Shown here piece after piece: positions 8,149 to 17,274 of a DNA stretch of 64,000 bases. Under the pieces are notes generated by a model. It worked only from the letters and a program-made list of their open reading frames with translations. It did not search any database and was not told where the DNA came from. The translations under genes were made by a program, and so were the position numbers. The stretch is from positions 1 through 64,000 of the forward strand of contig JAADJB010000024.1 in NCBI GenBank assembly GCA_013151035.1. Direction: 5' to 3'. Position 1 is the first letter of the stretch. Each line of letters begins with the position of its first letter. This DNA is from Gammaproteobacteria bacterium (GTDB taxonomy: Bacteria > Pseudomonadota > Gammaproteobacteria > JAADJB01).

Positions 8149-9471
8149 CTACTCTCTCCCGCTTGTCTTAAGTATCGCGGCATAGTAAAAACCATCCATG
8201 CCCTCTTCACCCGGCAAGATCTGTCGACCACACAAACGTTGCTGCCCCCACTGAGCATCAAACTCCACCTCTTCAGCATCTGCATGCTGCGACAAAAAGC
8301 CACTAATCTGTTCCTCATTCTCTGCCTTCATAACCGAACAAGTCGCATAAACCAAACGCCCACCAGGTGCCAGTAATGACCATAAGGCGTTAAGGATACG
8401 TGACTGCAACTCAACCAGACGATCAATATCCTTACGCCGTCTCAATAATTTGATATCCGGGTGTCGTCGAATAACACCTGTTGCTGAACAGGGTGCATCC
8501 AGTAATATACGCTCAAATGGCTTGCCGTCCCACCAGTCATCAATCTGTGCCGCGTCACCGACCACCAACTCCGCGTGTAATTGTAGTCGCTGCATATTCT
8601 GTGCGACCCGTTGCAGACGTTGCTCATCAATATCCAGGGCAATCAACTGCTCCAGTCCTGCTGTCTGTTCCAGTATATGTGCGGCCTTACCACCGGGTGC
8701 TGAACAGGCATCCAGTACCCGCATACCCGGCTGCACATCCAGTAGGCTCGCCGCTATTTGTGCCGCAGGATCCTGTACCGAGACCCAGCCCTGATCAAAA
8801 CCCGGCAGACTCTCTACCGCCAGTGCGTGTTCCAGGCACAAGGCCTGACCTGCATAGCGATGCAAATCAGCTTTAACTTCCTGCTGCTGTAATTTATCCC
8901 GATAAGACTCGACAGCCACCTTTTGTTCATTCACCCGCAATGCCATCGGTGGATATTGATTATTGGCCTCGGCAATCGCCTGCCAACAATCTGGCCAATC
9001 CTTACGCAAGGCCTGTAATAACCACTGTGGATGCGCCCAACAACTGATGTCATCCTGATCCAGTTCGGCATCCAGATCAACTCTATTACGTTGATAATTA
9101 CGCAATATGGCATTAACCAGTTTCGTTGCCCAACTGAACCCCAACTCGCGCGTTACCTGTACGGTTTCATTCACCACCGCATGGCTGGCCACCTTCATAT
9201 ACGCCAACTGATAGAGACCCACCAATAACAAGCTATGTAATGCCCGGTCTTTCTTTTTGAAGGGCTTATGCAACAGTTTCCCCAACAAGACATCCAGCCG
9301 CGGTTGCCAACGCAATACACCGTAGACGATCTCCTGTACCAGCGCCCTTTCCTTTTGCCGAATTAAACGCTCCATCCCCGCAGCCAACACATCGGATAAG
9401 GAACGACCATCCACTAGTACCTGTGTTACCACCCGGGCAGCACAAGCCCTGGCTGTTAGCCCCTTAGCCAT
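8149..9471 (-). CDS. rsmB: RsmB, 16S rRNA m5C967 methyltransferase
   Basis: Methylates C967 of 16S rRNA to m5C using SAM. The 440 residues show an N-terminal NusB-like RNA-binding domain (about 1-140, with VQEIVYGVLRWQPRLD and ETVQVTRELG) and a C-terminal methyltransferase domain. SAM-binding motif: VLDACSAPGGKAAHILE. The two RNA m5C cysteines are in DAPCSATGVIRRHPD and YATCSVMKAENE. The gene starts 3 nt after fmt and is followed at 3 nt by DUF4390, the usual def-fmt-rsmB order. Confidence 0.96.
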   Translation of the reverse strand: MAKGLTARACAARVVTQVLVDGRSLSDVLAAGMERLIRQKERALVQEIVYGVLRWQPRLDVLLGKLLHKPFKKKDRALHSLLLVGLYQLAYMKVASHAVVNETVQVTRELGFSWATKLVNAILRNYQRNRVDLDAELDQDDISCWAHPQWLLQALRKDWPDCWQAIAEANNQYPPMALRVNEQKVAVESYRDKLQQQEVKADLHRYAGQALCLEHALAVESLPGFDQGWVSVQDPAAQIAASLLDVQPGMRVLDACSAPGGKAAHILEQTAGLEQLIALDIDEQRLQRVAQNMQRLQLHAELVVGDAAQIDDWWDGKPFERILLDAPCSATGVIRRHPDIKLLRRRKDIDRLVELQSRILNALWSLLAPGGRLVYATCSVMKAENEEQISGFLSQHADAEEVEFDAQWGQQRLCGRQILPGEEGMDGFYYAAILKTSGRE

Positions 9472-9474
9472 TAG

Positions 9475-10416
9475 TCAGGATCGCCCCAGGACGGTATCGT
9501 CCAGCTTGTGCGCATTAACAAAATCACCCGCACTAATCCGGCGCGCCCCGGCAAGTTGCACCTCCAGTAGACGAACCACACCTTGTCCACAGGCAATCTC
9601 AATCCCCTGCTTACCCGTTTTCAACACCTGTCCGGCAACCCCGCTATCCAATAAATGACCCTCCAGCCGTTCAGCTCGCCAGATACGCAGAGATTTATCG
9701 GCCAGCCAGGTAAAGGCCACCGGCCATGAATTGAAGGCCATCACCTGCCGCACAATCTGTCCGGCATCCAGCGACCAGTCAATCTCGGCCTCCTGTTTTT
9801 CCAGTTTCGCGGCATAACAACTCTCATCCTGCTGCGGCAGGGCCGTTAAAGAACCCGCAAGAATCAACCCCAGTTGCGCCACCAACAACTCCGCACCCAA
9901 CGCAGATAAACGATCATGCAGCTCACTAGCCGTCTCTGCTACACCAATGGGACAGCTGCATTCTGCATAGATATCACCCGTATCCAGCCCCACATCCATC
10001 TTCATCAGGCAGACCCCGGTCTGCTCATCACCCGCCAAAATTGCACGCTGAATCGGTGCTGCACCGCGCCAACGGGGTAACAGGGAGGCATGCACATTGA
10101 CACAACCACGACGCGGCAAATCAAGCACCACCTTTGGCAGAATCAGACCATAAGCCACTACGACCATTAAATCGGCTTTCAGTTCAGCCAGGGCCTGTTG
10201 TACATCCGCATCTTTGAGATTCAACGGCTGCCTGACCTCAATACCCTGGTCTAGAGCCAGCACCTTGACCGGACTTGCCTTTAACTTGCGCCCCCGACCT
10301 GCCGGGCGATCAGGCTGGGTATAAACAGCCACGATATCATGTCCGCAATCAATCACTGCCTGAAGACAGGGCACAGCAAAATCCGGGGTTCCCGCAAATA
10401 TAATTCTCATACCCAT
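9475..10416 (-). CDS. fmt: methionyl-tRNA formyltransferase
   Basis: Formylates initiator Met-tRNA using 10-formyltetrahydrofolate. The 313 residues match the family. The N-terminus MRIIFAGTPDFAVPCLQA, the folate-site motif HASLLPRWRGAAPIQRAI and the GVCLMKMDVGLDTGDI stretch are diagnostic. The C-terminal domain includes AGDFVNAHKL. Start is ATG at 10416 or the in-frame ATG two codons later. It follows def by 12 nt. Def, Fmt and RsmB in one unit link N-formylation, deformylation and ribosome modification. Confidence 0.96.
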   Translation of the reverse strand: MGMRIIFAGTPDFAVPCLQAVIDCGHDIVAVYTQPDRPAGRGRKLKASPVKVLALDQGIEVRQPLNLKDADVQQALAELKADLMVVVAYGLILPKVVLDLPRRGCVNVHASLLPRWRGAAPIQRAILAGDEQTGVCLMKMDVGLDTGDIYAECSCPIGVAETASELHDRLSALGAELLVAQLGLILAGSLTALPQQDESCYAAKLEKQEAEIDWSLDAGQIVRQVMAFNSWPVAFTWLADKSLRIWRAERLEGHLLDSGVAGQVLKTGKQGIEIACGQGVVRLLEVQLAGARRISAGDFVNAHKLDDTVLGRS

Positions 10417-10428
10417 AGTATTCGTTAC

Positions 10429-10959
10429 TTACAACTGAGCATGCGATGTCACATCAACATGCAGCCCACGCTTGCGTTCCTTTTCCAGTTTCTTGCGGAT
10501 ACGATGTTGTTTAAGACGCGTCAGGTGATCAACAAACAAACGACCATTCAGGTGATCAACCTCATGCTGAATACAAATAGCCAGCAGCTCATCTGCTTCC
10601 ATTTCAAAGGTTTTGCCCGACGTATCCATCGCTCGAACACTGACACTCTCTGCACGCGTCACCTTCTCGTAAACACCCGGCACCGACAGGCAACCCTCTT
10701 CCATCTCTTCTTCACCCTGCAAGGTAATAATCTCGGGATTAATCAGACAGAAAGGCTGATCCTTGTCTTCACTGACATCAATCACAATGATACGTTGATG
10801 GATGTCAACCTGGGTGGCAGCCAGCCCAATCCCCGGTGCCTCATACATGGTTTCAAACATATCCTCGACGATTTGTTTCAGCCCATCATCAAAGACCGTC
10901 ACTGGGACAGCCCGGGTGCGCAAACGTGGATCAGGGAAATGTAATATATTGAGTATCAT
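10429..10959 (-). CDS. def: peptide deformylase
   Basis: Metal-dependent removal of the N-formyl group from nascent proteins. The 176 residues contain all three signatures: [19 protein letters not shown] (metal-binding Cys) and QHEVDHLNG (two metal-binding His and the catalytic Glu). The start [14 protein letters not shown] is the typical N-terminus. It is the first gene of the minus-strand block and is transcribed divergently from the LysM gene, so a promoter should lie in the 143 bp between them. That interval also holds a family C hairpin. Confidence 0.96.
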   Translation of the reverse strand: MILNILHFPDPRLRTRAVPVTVFDDGLKQIVEDMFETMYEAPGIGLAATQVDIHQRIIVIDVSEDKDQPFCLINPEIITLQGEEEMEEGCLSVPGVYEKVTRAESVSVRAMDTSGKTFEMEADELLAICIQHEVDHLNGRLFVDHLTRLKQHRIRKKLEKERKRGLHVDVTSHAQL

Positions 10960-10990
10960 GATGGTGATTATACGGTAAATTATGTGAATT

Positions 10991-11020
10991 TGTCGGGTTA
11001 CGACTATGCGTAACCCGACA
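10991..11020. repeat. family C palindrome (TGTCGGGTTACG / CGTAACCCGACA)
   Basis: Perfect 12-bp inverted repeat with a 6-nt loop (ACTATG) in the divergent region between def and the LysM gene. The same sequence type recurs near 37970-38050 and 49641. There is no T-tract, so it is a dispersed REP-like hairpin rather than a classical terminator. Confidence 0.75.
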
Positions 11021-11102
11021 ACAGCTTATGAGAACAAGGTCACTTCCCATCGCTTACTCATACAGTTAAGATAGGGCAGGTACAATACTCAGGGTCTGAT
11101 CA

Positions 11103-12137
11103 ATGAAATTAAGCTATTACATAAGTTTACTCGTATTCCTGCTATGCGCCCCACTGGCTCATGCCGATGTCATCAGCTTAAAAGAAGGGCATCCTGAACA
11201 ATACGTGGTGAAAAAAGGGGATACCCTGTGGGATATTTCCGGTCACTTCCTGCAACACCCGTGGCAATGGGAAGAGATCTGGGATATCAATTCACAGATC
11301 AAGAACCCCCACCTGATTTACCCCGGTGACCTGATCAATCTGGTCTATGTTAATGGTGTGCCGCAATTACAAATCCAGCGCGGCAGTTCTACCCTTAAAT
11401 GGTCGCCCAAGACACGCATACAACCCTTAAAAACCCGCATACCCACCATCCCCAGGGATATTATCGACCAGTTCCTGAGCCATACCATCGCCATTGATAA
11501 AGACCAACTGGCGCATGCTCCCTACACCATCCATGACCCCAAAAGCCGCCTGTTAAATGCCGCCGACGACCGCATCTACGCACGCAATATCGACCCCGCA
11601 AGCAATGCCAAACGTTACCGTATTTTCCGCCCGGCACAACCCTATATTGACCCTGATAGCGGTGAAACGCTGGCCTATGAGGCTGTCCACCTGGGTGATG
11701 CTGATCTCGTTGCCTATGGTGATCCTGCCATCTTGCGCCTGACTCATACCCGTATGGAGGTGCGTAACCATGATCGCCTACAACCGGTTATTGAGGATAA
11801 ATCCGCCCATGAATTCGTGCCCCATACCCCACCACAAGAGACCCAGGGCAAGATCATCTCGGTACTCAACGGAATCAATCAGATTGGCCAATATCAGATT
11901 GTTGCCCTCAACCTGGGCAAACAGGACTCAATTGAAGCCGGTCATGTCTTTGCCATCGACCAGATGGGGGCAACCATCGAGGACACTTCGCAAAACCCAG
12001 TGAGTGAATATGTCACCTTACCCGATGAACAAACAGGATTACTTATGGTTTTTCGTAGCTTTGAACGCATCAGTTATGCCTTGATTATGGAGGCCAATCG
12101 ACCGGTTCATATCAGTGATATTGTGCGCGCACCCTGA
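11103..12137 (+). CDS. LysM peptidoglycan-binding protein, exported
   Basis: Exported protein of 344 residues. The N-terminus MKLSYYISLLVFLLCAPLAHA is a signal peptide, probably cleaved after AHA. One LysM domain follows immediately (about residues 34-83: YVVKKGDTLWDISGHFL, then WEEIWDINSQIKNPHLIYPGD), which binds peptidoglycan glycan. The rest (about 100-344) has no motif I can name. A similar single-LysM protein is usually found next to dprA and divergent from def in gammaproteobacteria. It probably functions in cell-wall maintenance. Expression would come from the shared intergenic region with def. Confidence 0.88.
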   Translation: MKLSYYISLLVFLLCAPLAHADVISLKEGHPEQYVVKKGDTLWDISGHFLQHPWQWEEIWDINSQIKNPHLIYPGDLINLVYVNGVPQLQIQRGSSTLKWSPKTRIQPLKTRIPTIPRDIIDQFLSHTIAIDKDQLAHAPYTIHDPKSRLLNAADDRIYARNIDPASNAKRYRIFRPAQPYIDPDSGETLAYEAVHLGDADLVAYGDPAILRLTHTRMEVRNHDRLQPVIEDKSAHEFVPHTPPQETQGKIISVLNGINQIGQYQIVALNLGKQDSIEAGHVFAIDQMGATIEDTSQNPVSEYVTLPDEQTGLLMVFRSFERISYALIMEANRPVHISDIVRAP

Positions 12138-12185
12138 ACATCAAGCCCATAACCCGTATATCTCACATCAAGGAGGATGGCGAAT

Positions 12186-13316
12186 ATGAACTTCAACACC
12201 TTGCCCGAAGAAACACTACGTCAATGGCTCGCCCTGTTACGGGCACCCGGCATTGGTGCCATAGGCTTTCAGAACCTCTTGCAAGCCAGCGAAAATATTA
12301 ATGAAATATTCAATAATTACCGAGGATTACGACTAAAAAAAGCCCTTCGAGAAGAAACCTGCCACTATCTGGATCGGCCTGACTGGGACGCTGTCGACAG
12401 GGATATGCACTGGCTGCAACAAGCCAATAACCATATTGTTAGCCTACACGATGCACACTACCCCACGTTGCTCAAAGAGATCAGTGATGCACCCCCACTA
12501 TTATTCCTGCACGGCAATATAGAAGCCTTGTGTGAACCACAGCTCGCCATCGTCGGTAGCCGCAACCCCAGCCCCAGCGGTAAGGAAACCGCACAACAGT
12601 TTGCTCATCACCTGGCAACCACCGGTTTAACCATCACCAGCGGTCTAGCACTGGGCATTGATGCCGCCAGCCACCATGGTGCCCTGCGCGCACAAGGCAG
12701 CACCATTGCCGTGATGGGAACGGGGCTGGATCGTATCTATCCAGCTCAACACCATGACCTGGCACACCGCATTGCCGTTCAAGGTCTGTTGGTCTCTGAA
12801 TTCCCGCCTGATACCCGTGTCAGACCGGAAAACTTTCCACGACGCAATCGCATTATCAGCGGTCTGAGCATCGGCACCCTGGTGGTTGAGGCTGCGATAC
12901 GCTCAGGCTCACTCATTACCGCACGCTGTGCCGCCAATCAAGGCAGGGAGGTCTTTGCCATACCCGGATCCATCCATAACCCTCTGGCTCGTGGCTGCCA
13001 TCAACTCATCCGTAATGGTGCCAAGCTAGTTGAAACCGCTGCCGATATACTGGAAGAACTAGCACCCCTAGCCAGTATTGCCCTACAACAAGCCACCGTA
13101 GAACCACCTGAAATTTCCTCCGATTCACAAGCAGACATCCCGGAAATAGACGCAGAATACCAACAACTACTCAGTTGTATCGATCATAGCCCCGTCAGCA
13201 TTGACCAACTCATCGAACGCAGCCAGTTAAGCGTGGAAACACTATCATCCATGCTACTAATCCTTGAATTTAAGGGACATATCACTGCCAATAATGGTGT
13301 ATACTGCAAATCTTAA
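12186..13316 (+). CDS. dprA: DprA/Smf DNA-processing protein
   Basis: Binds incoming single-stranded DNA during transformation and loads RecA. About 376 residues: an N-terminal helical (SAM-like) region, then the Rossmann-like DprA core (LAIVGSRNPSPSGKETAQQF, TSGLALGIDAASHHGAL, VMGTGLDRIYPAQH, FPRRNRIISGLS, EAAIRSGSLITARCA) and a C-terminal winged-helix segment. Two ATGs are possible. The one at 12177 overlaps the AAGGAGG ribosome-binding site, while ATG 12186 lies 9 nt behind it, so I choose 12186. The gene is followed by smg at a short distance. Confidence 0.94.
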   Translation: MNFNTLPEETLRQWLALLRAPGIGAIGFQNLLQASENINEIFNNYRGLRLKKALREETCHYLDRPDWDAVDRDMHWLQQANNHIVSLHDAHYPTLLKEISDAPPLLFLHGNIEALCEPQLAIVGSRNPSPSGKETAQQFAHHLATTGLTITSGLALGIDAASHHGALRAQGSTIAVMGTGLDRIYPAQHHDLAHRIAVQGLLVSEFPPDTRVRPENFPRRNRIISGLSIGTLVVEAAIRSGSLITARCAANQGREVFAIPGSIHNPLARGCHQLIRNGAKLVETAADILEELAPLASIALQQATVEPPEISSDSQADIPEIDAEYQQLLSCIDHSPVSIDQLIERSQLSVETLSSMLLILEFKGHITANNGVYCKS

Positions 13317-13339
13317 TAAGAGATTAAGGGCTCCCTGGC

Positions 13340-13819
13340 ATGAAAGAAGACATACTCGACGTGTTGATGTATTTGTTCGAGAACTATTATATGGATGATG
13401 ACATCGACATCCGTCCTGATCGTGAATCATTACAGGTCGAACTGCTAGAAGTTGGCTTTCCACCCATTGAGGTCGGCAAGGCCTTTGACTGGCTGGAAGG
13501 TCTCGCTGCTCAACACAACGATTCCCCCCTGCTAACACAGAATCAGCATGCCATACGACTATTTACCGACCAGGAAAATGATCGTCTTGACGTTGAGTGT
13601 CGTGGTTTTCTAATGTTTATTGAGCAAATGGGCATCCTCAACCCGCATAGCCGTGAACTGGTCATCGACCGTGTAATGGCACTGGATGCCGAGGATATTG
13701 ATATCGACCAGCTCAAGTGGGTGATTCTTATGGTGCTATTCAACCAGCCCGGTCAGGAGGCTGCCTATACCTGGATTGAAGACCTGGTATTTGAAGAGTT
13801 TTCTGGCAGCATTCACTAA
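13340..13819 (+). CDS. smg: Smg protein (DUF494)
   Basis: Small acidic protein of 159 residues, matching the Smg/DUF494 family found between dprA and topA in many gammaproteobacteria and betaproteobacteria. It starts MKEDILDVLMYLFENY and is rich in Asp and Glu, with a conserved C-terminal region (LKWVILMVLFNQPGQE...WIEDLVF). No enzymatic motif is seen and the biochemical role is unknown. It lies 23 nt downstream of dprA, very likely in the same operon. Confidence 0.93.
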   Translation: MKEDILDVLMYLFENYYMDDDIDIRPDRESLQVELLEVGFPPIEVGKAFDWLEGLAAQHNDSPLLTQNQHAIRLFTDQENDRLDVECRGFLMFIEQMGILNPHSRELVIDRVMALDAEDIDIDQLKWVILMVLFNQPGQEAAYTWIEDLVFEEFSGSIH

Positions 13820-13892
13820 ATTCGGAAAATTAATATTTTAGTGTTTTTTATTTTTTGTATATAAAACAATGTCTTACACAATAAACCCCCTG

Positions 13893-13916
13893 TTGCATGT
13901 ATTTTAATACTTGCAA
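13893..13916. promoter_or_regulatory. 24-bp palindrome upstream of topA, candidate operator
   Basis: The AT-rich gap before topA contains TTGCA-T-GTATT-TT-AATAC-T-TGCAA, an inverted repeat whose 10 arm base pairs are interrupted only by one T-T mismatch. It ends 32 bp before the topA start codon. It has no GC-rich stem or T-tract, so a protein-binding site is more likely than a terminator. The regulator is unknown. Confidence 0.45.
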
Positions 13917-13948
13917 ACAGCTAGCCTGTCACTGTATTTTTCATCGCC

Positions 13949-16255
13949 ATGAGTAAAAATTTAGTTATCGTAGAGTCTCCGGCCAAGTGCCGGACCATCA
14001 AAAAATACCTCGGCAAAGACTTTGAGGTTATGGCCTCCTATGGTCATATTCGCGACCTTATCCCCAAAGAGGGGGCGGTTGATACCGAACATGATTTTGC
14101 CATGAAGTATCAAATAATCGAAAAAAATCATAAACACTTCGATACCATCGTCAAGGCGATGAAGAAGGCCGACACCCTTTATTTGGCAACTGATCCGGAT
14201 CGCGAGGGAGAGGCCATCTCATGGCATCTACAAGAACTGCTGGAAGATCGTGGGCTATTAAAGGGCAAGACTGTACAACGCGTTGTCTTTCATGAGATCA
14301 CCAAACGTGCCATTCAGGAGGCCGTGGAACATCCGCGCGGCCTGGTAATGGAACAGGTTAATGCCCAACAGGCACGCCGGGCACTGGATTATCTGGTGGG
14401 TTTCAACCTCTCCCCTCTGCTGTGGAAGAAAATCCGCCGCGGTCTATCGGCTGGACGCGTTCAAAGCCCCGCCTTACGCATGATTGCGGAACGTGAACTG
14501 GAGATCGAGAAATTCGAGCCCAAGGAATACTGGAGCATTGAAGCGGCCCTGACCAAGGACAAACAGGCATTCAAGGCCAAGCTCACCCACTACAAGGATA
14601 AAAAGCTGGGTCAATTCAGCATCAATACCGAAAAAAAGGCCAAGGCAGCAGAGAGCGATCTAGCCAAGGCAGCCGATGGCAGCCTGGTGGTGACAAAGGT
14701 TGAGAAGAAACAACGCAAACGCAACCCGGCAGCACCCTTCACCACCTCAACCCTGCAACAAGAGGCGGTAAGAAAACTCGGTTTCTCTGCCAGTCGCGCC
14801 ATGCGTACCGCACAGCAACTCTATGAAGGCATCGATATTGGTAATGGCGCCGTGGGTCTAATCACCTACATGCGTACCGATTCGGTTAATCTGGCACAAG
14901 AGGCACTGGAAGCCATCCGTGAGGTTGTTAGCCACCGTTATGGCAAGGAAAACCTACCGGACAAACCCTGCACCTACAAGACCAAGGCAAAGAATGCCCA
15001 GGAGGCACATGAGGCCATTCGCCCCACTGTTGCCGATGTGGTACCCGACGAGATCAAAAAACATCTGAGTGCCGACCAGTTCAAACTCTATAATCTGATT
15101 TGGAAGCGTACTATCGCCTGTCAGATGATTCATGCCACCATTCACACGGTGGGCATTGATTTTTCCTGTGGTGATAAAAACATCTTCCGCGCCACTGGAT
15201 CGACCATTGCCAAACCTGGTTTTATGGCCGTTTATCAGGAAGGCATGGACGATAAAAAGGGCGGAGACGGGGATAGCAATCTGTTACCCGCCATGGAAGA
15301 AGGCGAACAGATTAAACTGGATGAAATCGTTCCCGAACAACATTTTACCGAGCCACCTCCTCGCTTCACTGAGGCCAGCCTGGTCAAGACGCTGGAAGAA
15401 CACGGTATTGGTCGACCATCAACCTATGCCAGTATCATCTCCACGTTGCTACAGCGGGAATACGTCACGCTGGATAAAAAGCGCTTTCAACCCACCGATG
15501 TGGGCTCCATTGTCAGTCGTTTCCTAAGCCAGCACTTTACCCAGTATGTCGATTACGATTTTACTGCCAGACTGGAAGATGACCTGGATGCCATTGCGCG
15601 TGGCGAGAAAGACTGGGTTCCATTAATGCGTGACTTCTGGGTGCCCTTCAAGGCACTCATTGACGACAAGGAAGAGAGTGTACAGCGCAAGGATGTGACG
15701 CAGGAAAAGATGGATGAGAAATGCCCCAAGTGTGAAGAACCGCTGTCCATCCGACTGGGTCGACGGGGCCGTTTCATTGGTTGCACCGCCTACCCTGAGT
15801 GCGACTATACCCGCAACCTGGACGAAAGCCGTGAAGAAGCCGATAAACCAGAGGTGATTGAAGGCAGGAAGTGTCCAAAATGTGAGTCCGATCTGATCAT
15901 CCGCCGTGGCCGCTATGGCAAGTTTATTGGCTGTAGCAATTACCCGACTTGTAAGCATATCGAACCTTTGGAGGCTCCTGAAGATAGTGGTGTCGAGTGT
16001 CCTCAATGCCATGAGGCCAACATACTGAAACGAAAATCACGTTACGGCAAGATCTTCTATTCCTGCCAACGTTACCCGGATTGTGAATATGCCATCTGGA
16101 ATCTGCCTCTCAACGAAAAATGTCCTGATTGTGGATGGCCGATATTGACCGTCAAGACCACTAAAAAACGCGGTACGGAAAAGGTATGTCCGCAAAAGGA
16201 ATGTAAGTTCTCCGAGCCTTATGAACAGGAAGAAGATGAAGAGAGCTCAGAATGA
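13949..16255 (+). CDS. topA: DNA topoisomerase I (TopA)
   Basis: Relaxes negative supercoils by type IA strand passage. The 768 residues show the Toprim domain (MSKNLVIVESPAKCRTIKKY; DPDREGEAISWHL), the active-site tyrosine Tyr307 in GLITYMRTDSVNL, and the GRPSTYASIISTLLQREYV stretch. The C-terminal third carries four cysteine zinc-ribbon repeats (CPKCEEPLSIRLGRRGRF, CPKCESDLIIRRGRYGKF, CPQCHEANILKRKSRYGK, CPDCGWPILTVK). The last is followed by an acidic tail. Length is in the range for gammaproteobacterial TopA. The stop overlaps the start of the next small gene by 4 nt. Confidence 0.97.
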   Translation: MSKNLVIVESPAKCRTIKKYLGKDFEVMASYGHIRDLIPKEGAVDTEHDFAMKYQIIEKNHKHFDTIVKAMKKADTLYLATDPDREGEAISWHLQELLEDRGLLKGKTVQRVVFHEITKRAIQEAVEHPRGLVMEQVNAQQARRALDYLVGFNLSPLLWKKIRRGLSAGRVQSPALRMIAERELEIEKFEPKEYWSIEAALTKDKQAFKAKLTHYKDKKLGQFSINTEKKAKAAESDLAKAADGSLVVTKVEKKQRKRNPAAPFTTSTLQQEAVRKLGFSASRAMRTAQQLYEGIDIGNGAVGLITYMRTDSVNLAQEALEAIREVVSHRYGKENLPDKPCTYKTKAKNAQEAHEAIRPTVADVVPDEIKKHLSADQFKLYNLIWKRTIACQMIHATIHTVGIDFSCGDKNIFRATGSTIAKPGFMAVYQEGMDDKKGGDGDSNLLPAMEEGEQIKLDEIVPEQHFTEPPPRFTEASLVKTLEEHGIGRPSTYASIISTLLQREYVTLDKKRFQPTDVGSIVSRFLSQHFTQYVDYDFTARLEDDLDAIARGEKDWVPLMRDFWVPFKALIDDKEESVQRKDVTQEKMDEKCPKCEEPLSIRLGRRGRFIGCTAYPECDYTRNLDESREEADKPEVIEGRKCPKCESDLIIRRGRYGKFIGCSNYPTCKHIEPLEAPEDSGVECPQCHEANILKRKSRYGKIFYSCQRYPDCEYAIWNLPLNEKCPDCGWPILTVKTTKKRGTEKVCPQKECKFSEPYEQEEDEESSE

Positions 16256-16608
16256 ACATGATCGAACTACACGGCAGAGAAATCAAAGTAACCCTGAGCA
16301 AGAAGGCGCAACGGGCACTGGCACAACGCGATCAGCCGTTGCAGGTCGAGATGCAACTCTACTTCAGTTGCCTGATCAAGAAACAAGTTCGCTTTCAAGA
16401 TACCATCAGTGATGATGCAGTTGATGCCGCACCCGGTCTCAAGATCAGCTTTCGCCCCATCTGCACAGCACAATGCCGACTGGTCGATGCCAATGATGAG
16501 GTGCCGACCATGACCATGCCGATAACAAACCCACAGGCATTCACCCCGCATTGGTTCTATCTGGACTATAAAAGTCAGCAGTGGTGTGGTGAATTCGGTT
16601 ATACCTGA
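16252..16608 (+). CDS. conserved-looking hypothetical protein coupled to topA
   Basis: Protein of 118 residues beginning at the ATGA overlap with the topA stop codon, so translation is probably coupled. The sequence (MNMIELHGREIKVTLSKKAQ...) is soluble and mixed alpha/beta in character, with four cysteines (SCLIKK, RPICTAQC, QWCGEF) and an aromatic C-terminus. I do not recognise the family. Position between topA and tsaC, tight spacing on both sides (1 nt to tsaC) and codon use like its neighbours argue for a real gene. The cysteines could bind a metal, but no standard zinc motif is formed. Confidence 0.7.
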   Translation: MNMIELHGREIKVTLSKKAQRALAQRDQPLQVEMQLYFSCLIKKQVRFQDTISDDAVDAAPGLKISFRPICTAQCRLVDANDEVPTMTMPITNPQAFTPHWFYLDYKSQQWCGEFGYT

Positions 16609-16609
16609 C

Positions 16610-17164
16610 ATGCCCCCCTGGCGGCTGCAACAAGCCGTTCGATGTCTGCACAAAGGCGGCATACTCGCCTACCCCACAGAATCAGTCTATGGACTAGGGT
16701 GTGACCCCTTTAATCCAGAGGCAGTCCAACACCTGCTGACACTAAAAGGACGCTCACAAGCCAGAGGACTGATACTCATCGCCTCTGATTTTAGCCAACT
16801 ATCCGATTTATTAATGCCCCTGCCAACAAAAACCATGCGTACGTTATATCGTTCCTGGCCCGGACATGTTACCTGGGTCTGCCCCGCACATCCTGAAGTC
16901 CCCATCTGGCTACGCGGAAGACACACCAGTCTAGCCGTGCGAGTAACCGCTCACCCACTGGCTGCGGCGCTATGTCAGGCATGGGGCGGCCCCCTGATAT
17001 CCACCAGCGCCAACCTGAGCGGTCACCCCCCCGCTCGCAACCCACTACAGGTACGCAAACAGTTTGCCCAACAGATTGATATGATTATTTATGGTGATGT
17101 CGGCACACAAGAGAAGCCCAGCGTTATCAAGGATGCCTTAAACAATAAAACACTACGTCGTTAA
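16610..17164 (+). CDS. tsaC: TsaC/Sua5/YrdC threonylcarbamoyl-AMP synthase
   Basis: Makes L-threonylcarbamoyladenylate for the universal t6A37 modification of ANN-decoding tRNAs. The YrdC fold is evident: GGILAYPTESVYGLGCDP near the N-terminus, KGRSQARGLILIAS, the LAVRVTAHP strand and the STSANLSGHPPA motif. About 184 residues, the TsaC (short) type without the Sua5 C-terminal domain. A GTG at 16586 is possible, but ATG 16610 lies 1 nt after the preceding stop and gives the normal N-terminus MPPWRLQQAVRCL. Last gene of the dprA-smg-topA block. Confidence 0.93.
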   Translation: MPPWRLQQAVRCLHKGGILAYPTESVYGLGCDPFNPEAVQHLLTLKGRSQARGLILIASDFSQLSDLLMPLPTKTMRTLYRSWPGHVTWVCPAHPEVPIWLRGRHTSLAVRVTAHPLAAALCQAWGGPLISTSANLSGHPPARNPLQVRKQFAQQIDMIIYGDVGTQEKPSVIKDALNNKTLRR

Positions 17165-17191
17165 ATGTCATCCTCGCGCAGGCGGGGATAA
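17165..17191. repeat. family D repeat (GTCATCCTCGCGCAGGCGGGGAT)
   Basis: Short imperfect palindrome right after the tsaC stop, related in sequence to the element at 39411 (ATTCCCGCCTGCGCGGGAAT). Such repeats are widespread in proteobacterial intergenic DNA. Confidence 0.5.
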
Positions 17192-17243
17192 CAAACATAT
17201 ACACAAATGACAGGTGTAACCTGTGCAACCTATGAAAAAAGGA

Positions 17244-17274
17244 TAAAAAAAAGACCTTACAAGGTGTAAGGTCT
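17244..17274 (-). terminator. rho-independent terminator, minus strand
   Basis: Read on the minus strand: AGACCTTAC-ACCTT-GTAAGGTCT, a perfect 9-bp stem, followed by a run of eight T. On the plus strand the T-run would lie before the stem, so it works only for minus-strand transcription. No protein gene on that strand leads into it, which supports a small RNA upstream. Confidence 0.8.

Noticed and set aside
8450-8876. Long plus-strand frames opposite rsmB
   Set aside because: Cysteine-, serine- and proline-rich shadows of a clear enzyme gene, without ribosome-binding sites.
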